A stretch of DNA of 64,000 nucleotides from JALYOK01 sp963840785 (lineage in GTDB: Bacteria; Pseudomonadota; Gammaproteobacteria; Burkholderiales; JALYOK01). Each line of letters starts with the position of its first letter. The stretch's first letter is position 1. The notes under the pieces were generated by a model that saw only the letters and a program-made list of their open reading frames with translations, ran no database searches and had not been told where the DNA came from. The stretch lies in the NCBI GenBank assembly GCA_963840785.1, contig CAWJAF010000009.1, positions 92,025 to 156,024 on the forward strand. The letters run 5' to 3'. The position numbers and the translations under genes are program-made. This document shows positions 57,267 through 63,850 of this stretch, piece after piece.

Positions 57267-57429
57267 GGCGCGTCGGCATTGAGTCTCAGGTCAAAGTTAA
57301 GTGACCTTAACGTTCGAACGTCGAGGCGACGGTCTGGTTCAGGTTGGACGGAGCGAATGACGACGCGTTGCCGGTTGATAGGGTGATAAAGGGTGGTCGA
57401 CCGGGATCTACGACTCAGATAATAAAGTT
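57267..57429. other. Intergenic region before dif
   Basis: About 160 bases between the transporter gene and the dif site. No gene, hairpin or repeat that I recognise. Confidence 0.4.
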
Positions 57430-57457
57430 ATTTAACATAATATACATTATACGAAAT
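57430..57457 (-). other. Chromosomal dif site (XerC/XerD recombination site), left junction of integrated element
   Basis: On the minus strand it reads TTTCGTATAA (XerC arm), TGTATA (central 6 bases), TTATGTTAAAT (XerD arm). The centre and XerD arm are identical to the E. coli and Neisseria dif; the XerC arm fits the Neisseria type (TTCGCATAA) with one change. Such a site resolves chromosome dimers at the terminus. The XerD side lies toward the transporter gene (chromosome) and the XerC side toward the element. Confidence 0.9.
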
Positions 57458-57504
57458 TGAGACGCCGCCAATTGCTCGCGGCTTAATGGATATTTTGATC
57501 TAAC

Positions 57505-58242
57505 TCAGACTTGAAAAGTCTGCATTGTCCAACGTCCAATCGTCAGCGCTTGCGCTACACCCGTGCCGTGTCCGTAAAATCGCGGCACAGTCGCGCCGGT
57601 TCGCAGCCGCCATACCGCGCCGCTCTTGGTGACCTGAAATGCTGGGTTCGTGGTTTGATTGTCGCCCACGGGACTGATGAAAATCTGATCGCCGATAGCA
57701 AAGCCGGTTTCGCCGACAATACAAGTCAACACGATGACGAATGACGGCACGGCGACGCTGGGCGCCACAGTGAAATCGGCGACTTGATTGACCTGTAGGT
57801 TCAGCGCGTTGTGCATGGCAACCGGCGCGCTCGCTACACCTGGGATTCCCTGGATGCCCTGCACACCGACGACGCCTTGCTGGCCTTGCGCGCCTTGGAT
57901 ACCGGGATCGCCCTTATCGCCCTTACCACCCGCCGCGCTTACGGCACCTGTAACATTTTTCAGTTTTATTTGACCGTCGATTGAGTCTATAAAGACGTGG
58001 GCACGTCCAGTATCCGCCGCCGGAATCTCGGCAGCATCGGCCATGAGTAGATCGATAAAGCCGCTCATGCCATTCTCCCAACCGCTAAACAGCCGTCGAT
58101 AACGAGCCGCCCGTCTGAGGCGGAAGCCGTTACGAACGCGCATTTCAACGCCGTAGGCGATTGATACGACGCGCTCTAGCGGTACCAGGTATCGCGCGGT
58201 ATTGAGCGCGGCAAGGTTGCTTTTGAGTGACCAGCTGGGCAT
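57505..58242 (-). CDS. Collagen-repeat protein, probable virion spike/fibre
   Basis: 245 residues. The middle (about residues 106-137) has about ten G-X-Y triplets (KGDKGDPGIQGAQGQQ), flanked by a phage-structural-like N-terminal block (DTGRAHVFIDSIDGQIKLK) and a beta-rich C-terminus. Such proteins form trimeric fibres or spikes. AGGAG lies 8 bases before ATG 58242; an internal ATG at 58068 (MSGFIDLL) is an alternative start. A second, diverged copy of its 3' end begins in the next tandem unit at 63895. Confidence 0.75.
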   Translation of the reverse strand: MPSWSLKSNLAALNTARYLVPLERVVSIAYGVEMRVRNGFRLRRAARYRRLFSGWENGMSGFIDLLMADAAEIPAADTGRAHVFIDSIDGQIKLKNVTGAVSAAGGKGDKGDPGIQGAQGQQGVVGVQGIQGIPGVASAPVAMHNALNLQVNQVADFTVAPSVAVPSFVIVLTCIVGETGFAIGDQIFISPVGDNQTTNPAFQVTKSGAVWRLRTGATVPRFYGHGTGVAQALTIGRWTMQTFQV

Positions 58243-58264
58243 TTAATTTCTCCTGGAGGATTGG

Positions 58265-58534
58265 ATGCGAGATTTATTCGGCGAGGTTGCGGTGACGATT
58301 GATGATGTTGAATGCTGGCTTGATGTCATTGTGAACAATCGTGTCTCTACCTTGAAACTTGGCTACTACGTTGTAAATTGGAACGTAGTCGATAAGATTC
58401 GCGCCGCGAAACTCGACGGCGATTGGGAAAGGATTGAACGTGAACGAGCTGATCGATTGGGCGATGTACGCATTGATCGCGGCGCTTTGTTGCGGCGCGC
58501 TTATGGGTTCTTTTCTTACGTGGCTCGTGATTAA
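58265..58534 (+). CDS. Small element-encoded protein, unknown
   Basis: 89 residues, no family recognised. GGAGG 5 bases before the ATG at 58265 supports translation. The first 55 residues (MRDLFGEVAVTIDDVECWLD) look protein-like; the last 30 overlap the holin-like gene, so the true end may be near 58440 if an indel is present. It starts 22 bases from, and diverges from, the collagen-repeat gene. Confidence 0.45.
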   Translation: MRDLFGEVAVTIDDVECWLDVIVNNRVSTLKLGYYVVNWNVVDKIRAAKLDGDWERIERERADRLGDVRIDRGALLRRAYGFFSYVARD

Positions 58535-58760
58535 GCGTAAGGAATATCCTACAGTGGTTCGCGGCGTGATCGAGATGCTAGCGCTCATCGTCCTTGCTCT
58601 TGCGCTGGACTGGCTCGGCTTGTCGAGCTTGTGGCGTGAATTCACGGGTACCTCGTCGATTTGGTTCGTCGGATTGACTTATTTTCTGTTGGAGAGTGCA
58701 CGCGAACGCATCAGCGAAATCGACTCGACGCCGCTGCAGTCGCACGATGCGCGCACTTAG
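58434..58760 (+). CDS. Holin-like membrane protein
   Basis: 108 residues with three hydrophobic segments (WAMYALIAALCCGALMGSFL, GVIEMLALIVLALALDWLGL, FVGLTYFLL) and a charged C-terminus, the layout of small phage holins. AAAGGA lies just before a TTG at 58434; GTG 58440 is an alternative start. If it is a holin, the element releases progeny by lysis, unlike classical filamentous phages. Confidence 0.55.
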   Translation: MNVNELIDWAMYALIAALCCGALMGSFLTWLVIKRKEYPTVVRGVIEMLALIVLALALDWLGLSSLWREFTGTSSIWFVGLTYFLLESARERISEIDSTPLQSHDART

Positions 58761-58884
58761 AATCACAGCAATCGGACGGGCGCAGGCCGTTTGGTTTGGC
58801 ATAAAAGGCTGGGTTTCTTTGCGCGATCCGTGGCGAGCGTACGCGGCGCGGCATTTGCCTTCACTGGCATTCCTGAGCGATACA

Positions 58885-58951
58885 CATGAGGACTCAATGT
58901 GCCGTTTTTTAGTGAGTTTCATACTAAATTTCGCCACTTTGAGTCCTCATG
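58885..58951. promoter_or_regulatory. 12-base inverted repeat between convergent genes of the element
   Basis: CATGAGGACTCA (58885-58896) and TGAGTCCTCATG (58940-58951), with a 43-base loop that itself contains TTTAGT/ACTAAA. The right arm overlaps the end of the HU-like gene. It could be a two-way terminator or a structured site on the single-stranded genome (complementary-strand origin). Confidence 0.5.
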
Positions 58952-59228
58952 CGATGGTGTTCAATTCGTCTTTGAATAGTCTCGACGCTTTAAAGATCGC
59001 TTTTTTGCCTGCCTGAATCTGGATCGCTGCGCCAGTGCGCGGGTTTCGCCCTGAAGTGGCTTGAGTAGTCACGCGCTTAAACTGTCCGAACTTTTCTAGC
59101 AAGATGACGCGATCATTTGCAAGTTCGCGCTTTACCGCGCCGGTGATGGAATAAATTACAAGAAGGGCTTGGAAGTGAGTGATTTTTGCATCCCTTGCAA
59201 TGACTTCAATCAATTCTGCTTGGTTCAT
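58947..59228 (-). CDS. HU/IHF family DNA-binding protein
   Basis: 93 residues. NQAELIEVIARDAKIT is the N-terminal helix of HU proteins, VILLEKFGQFKRV the strand region, GRNPRTGAAIQIQAGKKAIF the DNA-binding arm and its return strand, and FKASRLFKDELN the C-terminal helix. Intact. A nucleoid-type protein carried by so small an element is unusual; it may help the replication initiator or package DNA. Confidence 0.85.
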   Translation of the reverse strand: MNQAELIEVIARDAKITHFQALLVIYSITGAVKRELANDRVILLEKFGQFKRVTTQATSGRNPRTGAAIQIQAGKKAIFKASRLFKDELNTIA

Positions 59229-59304
59229 GATGCATCGAGCCTCTAGGATCGCTTAGGTGCGGTTTGTTTTAGTCGATTGATGACAATGGTCACGTCTTAT
59301 TCTG

Positions 59305-59496
59305 TTAAATTCCTGGATCGTATTCAACCAGCACGCCACCGGCATCGCGCTTTACCCATAGGCGCGAGTAACCATCGCGCATCTGGCGATCGTAATATTT
59401 TCTGCTGTACGCGCGCGCTCTAATGTACTTATCAGCATCGTTGACGGTTTGCGGATCGAGGTTTCCGCGATTGGTTCGCACGCGAGTGATAATCAT
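59305..59496 (-). CDS. Small basic protein, unknown
   Basis: About 63 residues from ATG 59496, rich in Arg, Lys and Tyr (YIRARAYSRKYYDRQMRDGYSRLWVKR). It may bind DNA; no family recognised. Its start follows the stop of the upstream repeat-protein gene by a few bases, so translation is probably coupled. Confidence 0.5.
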   Translation of the reverse strand: MIITRVRTNRGNLDPQTVNDADKYIRARAYSRKYYDRQMRDGYSRLWVKRDAGGVLVEYDPGI

Positions 59497-59498
59497 GT

Positions 59499-60175
59499 TC
59501 AAGTATCGCTTTTAATTAACGATGGTTGACCGGCGAACGCTTTTTCGAGCTGCACGACGATTTCACGTTCGAAGCTTTGGATGATCGATGAGTCTACCGG
59601 GTATAACCGCTGGAAGCTGGTACCCAGCCGGTTATTAATCACGTTCGTGATGCCCTGACCTAAATCCTCCAGAAACATTTCGCGATTCGAGATATCACGA
59701 AACGGCGTATTGAGTCCCAACTTGAAGCTGATCGCGTTGCCAAAGGATCTTTTAGAAAACGGATCGGCCGCATCTAGTTGCAGTCCGATCTTATCGCCTA
59801 CCGCACTGGCGAGTGACGCCTTGCTGAATGGATCGAGCGGATCAAGTTCGAGCCCTACTCGCAAACCAACGGCGCGTCCGATGCTGGCTTTGAGAACGGT
59901 TCGTAAGGGTCGAGCTGCAACTGAATTTGAGGCCGATCGCCGCACCGAGCGATGCCTTGCTAAGCGGATCATCCGGGTCGAGTTCCATGCCGGTCTTCTG
60001 GCGCACCAATCCGACGATGTATACGTCAACGTCTAGTTTAACAGCGCCTGGACAGCGGGACTATCAGCATGTGCCTCCAGGTAATCCCAGAATTTTTCGA
60101 GCAACACCCCGAGCAAACGACTTGCGTGGTTATCGTGCGCCAATGCAAAATTAGCCGCCTAATCAAAAATCCCAT
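59499..60175 (-). CDS. Repeat protein with DPFSK-type 23-residue repeats (several frameshifts)
   Basis: Reconstructed from three frames. ATG 60175 gives MGFFD, then ANFALAHDNHASRLLGVLLE, LEAHADSPAVQALL, and about four copies of a repeat of the form GLxLDPxDPFSKASxxxAVG (for example TGMELDPDDPLSKASLGAAI, VGLELDPLDPFSKASLASAV, IGLQLDAADPFSKRSFGNAI). The C-terminal 60 residues (LEDLGQGITNVINNRLGTS) are non-repetitive. The breaks lie in short homopolymers near 60160, 60036, 59940 and 59895. No known family; it may be a structural or fibre-linked protein. Confidence 0.55.
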
Positions 60176-60392
60176 TAGTGACTCTGCCTCAAGGTATCGG
60201 CCATCACGATCAGGATCGTGCCGAGAGGTAAATAATTTCGGCAATGTCACTCCAGGTTGCCGCGCTAACAACGGTGATTGCGCCGCCCGTTGCTTTTAAC
60301 AATGCGTTCGCACGACGTTAGCCGCATCAACACGATGCGTGCGCGGCTTGGCGCTTGCTCCAGTGCAGCGATGGATTTTTTCGATATCACGT
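60176..60392 (-). CDS. Small protein, possible membrane segment (frameshifted)
   Basis: Reconstructed from the stretch ISKKSIAALEQAPSRARIVL, then TGGAITVVSAATWSDIAEII and YLGTILIVMADTLRQSH, with a TAA that overlaps the next ATG (TAATG). About 70 residues, two indels. The hydrophobic middle could cross the membrane. Start (GTG near 60392) uncertain. Confidence 0.35.
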
Positions 60393-60410
60393 TTTGATAG
60401 TCCGATCTGG

Positions 60411-60436
60411 TAGGGCGAGCGAAGCCGCCCTACCAA
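60411..60436. repeat. GTAGGGCG palindrome inside the element
   Basis: GTAGGGCGAGCGAAGCCGCCCTAC: stem of 8 bases with short loop, followed by CAATTTTTT on the plus strand. Same general class as the GTAGGGTG palindromes between host genes. Confidence 0.55.
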
Positions 60437-60496
60437 TTTTTTGTTACTGCTGCGCCGGTGGCGGGAACAGCAATACTAGGCGATCGCGCTCGGAGA

Positions 60497-60998
60497 TCAA
60501 CCACGCTGCTGCGCGACGGCGGTATCTCGAATCGCTTTCTTTTCGTTGTAGACGCCCTGCTGGCTCGGCGTGCCAGCTTGAAAACTCGCGACTGCCGCGA
60601 GTGCTGCCTCAGCGGCTACGACACGGCCATTTTGCGCGGGCAGCGCCTTGACGAGGAGCTGTGCTGTTTTGCGGCAATTTGTGCGGGCGTGTACGTTTCG
60701 GGGAACGAGGGCACGAGCGCGGCGGTGTCGGCGGTGAATGTGACGGCGGTGAGGCCATAATTCTCTTTGGAGATGGCGCGCAGCGCGTCATCGATGTTTG
60801 GCCAAGTACGTACTTGCCGCTATTGTCAGCGACTTCTACGGCTTGGGTGCTTTCGCCGCCGCCGACTAAATTCGGCGCGTTGACGTTCGCCGTTGCCTTG
60901 AAACGGAGCTTGCGTTCGTCGGTAATGACGAGGTTGATCGCCAGCGTGGCGAGCGACGGGTTGTATTTTCGGATTAGTGCGGGGGTTAAGCGTTGCAT
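60497..60998 (-). CDS. Unrecognised element protein, candidate structural protein (two frameshifts)
   Basis: About 167 residues when joined. MQRLTPALIRKYNPSLATLA and ERKLRFKATANVNAPNLVGG at the N-terminus, then IDDALRAISKENYGLTAVTF and LVPSFPETYTPAQIAAK, then LLVKALPAQNGRVVAAEAAL and a C-terminal NEKKAIRDTAVAQQRG. No Cys, alternating beta- and helix-prone parts. It starts 13 bases inside the end of rep. I do not recognise it; by position and composition it could be a coat or morphogenesis protein. Confidence 0.5.
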
Positions 60999-62640
60999 GG
61001 TGATGATCCTTGTCGATGTGGAGAGAAATTTAAAAATTCCACCATGGCAGCCGCATCATTGCCTATTTTTTGAGCAACCGCAACCGTACAGTTATTGACA
61101 CGAGTCCAAGGGGCCAGAATTCGCCACTCCCGCCTGATCGAGGCGTACATGTTCGTATCGCCCGCACGACCGGCGAGTTGCACACCGATCGGTTCATGAA
61201 GCCGCGCGCTTCGCCGTACTTGCCGGGCTTGTCGTCCACTCCCACGCGATTTTTAACTTGCGCTGATTGCGCTTGATGGTGACGCCGCCCGTCGCGGAAA
61301 GAAACGCGGCGAAGTCGCATTTTTCGTTATCGCGCCGATTTGCGGCTTGCCAGGATCGCGTTAGCGCGTTTTGTTTCGTGCCCTTGATGGTCTCGTATGG
61401 GACTTTTCGTAGCTCGCGCCAGAGTCCGACGGGAGCGCCGCCGATTTGTTGGAACTGTCTGATGCCGTGGTACTTGCCCACGCCGGAACGCGAGCGGTCG
61501 CTCGGTTTAGCGCGCACTCTATCAACCCGTCGCTCTCCGGCGCGCCCATCGCCTTCGCAATGTACTTCGCGACATAGCCCGCCGCACTCCCTTCTTTTAA
61601 GTTGATCGTTTCAAATCGCACCCGCCGCTTCTTGCGCGCCGGGTTCGTTTGGCGAGTCGGCTAGGCCATAGACAAGAGAACACTCCCGCACATCCGGCAG
61701 AAGCGATACCCCTCGCCCTGACCGAGGTATAAACAAGAGCATATGCCAGTGTGGACATCCATCGTGATGCGGCTCAGCAATTCTGAATCCATATAGTTGG
61801 ACGGATCGTCTCGCAAGGCTTGCTCGAATTCGCGCCCACACTCCGCACAAATAAGTTTGAGCCGCTCGCGGGGTTGAACCATCATAGTGCGGGTTGAACT
61901 CGCCGGAGGCTTGGAGTTTTGCATGGAATCGTGAGGGGCAAGTGAGGGTGATAAAAAGGCAATCATCGCCGCGCTCTTTAGCGATATCTTCAAAGCCGCG
62001 CACTCGAATCATCATCTCGCCGCGCCGCAATTGCGGATTGGCAACGGACTTGTCTGATAGCTGCGCCAATGTAAATTGTTCGCCGTTCTCATTCACCATC
62101 GTCGTGGCTTCGAGCATCTTCCTATTACGGCGCGCCTGTTGAATTCTCCTGGTTAACGACTCATTCGAGAGATATTTCTCAGCGTGGGCGTGGACAAATC
62201 CGAGCTTGATCGCCGCGCCTTCGATATCCGCGCTTGCGCCCTTCGAAGGCCGCGCCGCCACCAATGTGCATCCAGCATCCGAGCCACGCGCGCGCTCTGC
62301 ACTATCAACACATTGGGTGGCGCGACTCGATTCGCGATTGCGTGACGGTCAAGAGACTCACGCGCGGCCTGCGCCGACACCGGCAGCGAAATAATTTCGC
62401 GCACTCGCCGCGCGCAAGCCGCCGCGTGATCGTTGATATCCGCGTCCGTGGCGTTTGGCGAACGCACGCATCAAGGTGTTCCACCGTCTCGCGTAAGAGC
62501 GTGTTGACGCGAAAATTTGATGCGCTGGAATCGTCTTTGAGGGTTTGCTGAACCTGCTTTTCTAATTTGCGTGACCAGGTTGCCGGTAGCGTGGCGAGTT
62601 TTTCGGCTCGCCACTTTTCATCGGAAACAATGCGACGCAC
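60986..62640 (-). CDS. GPA-type HUH replication initiation endonuclease (about six frameshifts)
   Basis: Rolling-circle replication initiator of the phage P2 gpA / phiX174 A family. Readable pieces in order: LPATWSRKLEKQVQQTLKDD; LDAHWWRRGLR; LTRRIQQARRNRKMLEATT; FITLTCPSRFHA (motif 1); the metal motif PHWHMLLF (about 61750); the double tyrosine YVAKYIAK (about 61576-61553); GIRQFQQIGGAPVGLWRELR; and the C-terminal APWTRVNNCT typical of the family. Joined length is about 550 residues. The GTG start shares one base with the stop of the upstream gene. It should nick the element to start rolling-circle replication. Confidence 0.8.
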
Positions 62641-63006
62641 TACGCCGCCGGTTTATCGTTAGGCCATTGCAACACGTCGGATGATTGCGTGAGTGATGGC
62701 TTTACGACCGCCGCGATTTTTGCCGCTCGCGACTCTGGATCAGGTTCGAACAGGATCGACTCCATCACTTCGAGACGGCGTTCAAGATGGCGAATTTTCG
62801 CGTTCACCGTGAGTGCGTAGCTGTGAAATTCTTCCTGCACAGCGCTCAACCGCGCAGTGAGTTCCGCCTCGAAACGATTCAGCGTGTTCGCGATCGAATC
62901 GAAACCCTCTTGCACTTGAGCGAGGATCGCCGCCGCTTGATGCGCCCTCACCTCTTCCGCTCGCCGCAACACCCATAATCCCGCGCATCCAGTCCCAACG
63001 ATTCAT
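62640..63006 (-). CDS. Coiled-coil protein upstream of rep (frameshift near 62975)
   Basis: About 121 residues. MNRWDWMRGIMG from ATG 63006, then RRAEEVRAHQAAAILAQVQE and a long helical, heptad-like stretch (LNRFEAELTARLSAVQEEF). Probably a cytoplasmic oligomer. Its stop overlaps the rep start (TAGTG) and its start overlaps the stop of the preceding small gene (ATGA), so all three are translated together. Confidence 0.5.
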
Positions 63007-63287
63007 GTCACTCTCCCAAAAGTTTCGCAGCGTGCTTTCGCTGCAACCGTAGTTCCCGACTCAATCGTAACGAGGCGCACACGTTCATCCCAGAGGAACA
63101 TCAGCGGCGCGTCGCGATCTTGCGCTAACGATTTCATGCGCTCGCTTCCCCAGCCCGACTAGCTGTATCGCGCCGTCGAGCGCCTCGTAGAGTTGCGCAA
63201 TTGACGCGTCTACCCGCGACTTGTCCCGCGCCGAAAAAAAGGCTCGCGCGCATTCGGGAGCCTAAAAACATTATTGGAGGAGTGCAT
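63003..63287 (-). CDS. First gene of the rep operon, small protein (frameshifts)
   Basis: About 95 residues when joined: MHSSNNVFRLPNAREPFF, then ARDKSRVDASIAQLYEALDG, then MKSLAQDRDAPLMFLWDER and VRLVTIESGTTVAAKARC. The strong GGAGGAGTGC stretch near the ATG on the plus strand is not its ribosome site. The start at 63287 is the first after the promoter at 63387-63415, and a T-run (frame break) lies near 63236. Unknown family. Confidence 0.4.
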
Positions 63288-63386
63288 TTCTACCGCCCTT
63301 TCACCGTGGTTCGTTGAGGAACCCTCGGCGCGGCAACTGAGAACCATGGTGAGTGATAGCAGCCGCCGCGCCTTGGATTTGCGGTA

Positions 63387-63415
63387 ACGATAGTCCATCG
63401 GCAATGGACTGTCAA
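63387..63415 (-). promoter_or_regulatory. Sigma-70 promoter of the rep operon
   Basis: Read on the minus strand: TTGACA (63415-63410), 17-base spacer, TATCGT (63392-63387). It lies about 100 bases upstream of the first minus-strand gene. The spacer and the edges of both boxes are covered by a palindromic operator. Confidence 0.65.
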
Positions 63416-63430
63416 CCGGCGATGGACTGT
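63392..63430. promoter_or_regulatory. Operator sites between regulator and rep operon
   Basis: Palindrome AGTCCATCGGCAATGGACT (63392-63410), plus a second half-like copy: CGGCAATGGACTGT at 63399-63412 is repeated as CGGCGATGGACTGT at 63417-63430, 18 bases apart. The first covers the minus-strand promoter. The second lies next to a possible plus-strand promoter (TTGATT at 63434, 17 bases, TACGTC at 63457). Confidence 0.6.
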
Positions 63431-63486
63431 TCCTTGATTGCGCGGCGTGTCGGCGCTACGTCGAACTCTAGACCATGGTGATCGCT

Positions 63487-63850
63487 ATGAAAACTACCAT
63501 TGAATTTTTGGACGAAGCGAAGGCTCGACTTGATATTGCCCGCGATATCGATCTAGCGGCGCAGGCTTGGCGTGACAAAGCAAACTATTTCGATGCTTCG
63601 AGGCGGAACGAACTTCCTTGGTGGCGTGACGGCGCGCCGAATCGCGGAAACCTCGACATCGATCCGGCGTATGTATTGGCGTGCGCTAATTTTAAACGCG
63701 CTAGTAGCGAAGAAATCCGCAGCGTGTGGGCGCGGGTTGTCGAACATTTGCCAGATCGCGCTCGGTGTCGGCCTGAGTGGAGCGCCCTCGCCCACCCAAG
63801 CCGCCAATCACGCTCAGAATTTGACAATAATATACATTATACGAAATTGA
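63487..63850 (+). CDS. Cro-like phage regulator, DUF3693-type (frameshifts near 63570, 63655 and 63765)
   Basis: The N-terminus MKTTIEFLDEAKARLDI is typical of small regulators in filamentous and other ssDNA phages. One frame over, VTKQTISMLRGGTNFLGGV is the helix-turn-helix, ARRIAE follows, and back in the first frame LDIDPAYVLACANFKRAS and IRSVWARVVEHL. Reconstructed length is about 120 residues. The last codons (TIIYIIRN, stop TGA 63848-63850) are encoded by the dif-type junction itself. Divergent from the rep operon, with operators between, so it is probably the element's repressor. Confidence 0.7.
63820..63847 (-). other. Second dif-type site, junction between tandem copies
   Basis: On the minus strand: TTTCGTATAA, TGTATA, TTATTGTCAAA. 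Same XerC arm and centre as the site at 57430, but the XerD arm departs from consensus, as expected for the element's own half site. Confidence 0.85.

Larger units (their letters stand above)
57441..63830. mobile_element. 6,390-bp dif-integrated element (IMEX), probable small ssDNA phage or satellite
   Basis: Defined by two dif-type sites whose shared core starts at 57437 and 63827, giving a unit of 6,390 bases. The left site has the chromosomal XerD arm; the right one has a degenerate arm (TTATTGTCAAA), as expected for an element that enters dif by XerCD recombination and brings its own half site. No integrase gene is inside. Contents: collagen-repeat protein, holin-like protein, HU-like protein, several unknown proteins, a GPA-type HUH replication protein, a Cro-like regulator and an operator/promoter. 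I find no Zot/pI ATPase, no P-loop and no recognisable capsid gene. Confidence 0.8.

Noticed and set aside
58696..59016. Plus-strand frame of 106 codons in the element
   Set aside because: Starts inside the holin-like gene and ends inside the HU gene on the other strand; its second half is the inverted repeat. A short frame from 58751 cannot be fully excluded.
61661..61993. Minus-strand frame with two C-x2-C pairs, like a zinc ribbon
   Set aside because: It lies entirely within the rep gene in another frame, and the rep frame there is well conserved; the cysteines are coincidental.
57441..63830. Classical filamentous (CTX-like) prophage
   Set aside because: dif integration and the regulator type fit, but there is no Zot/pI ATPase, no series of tiny coat proteins that I recognise, and a holin-like gene is present.
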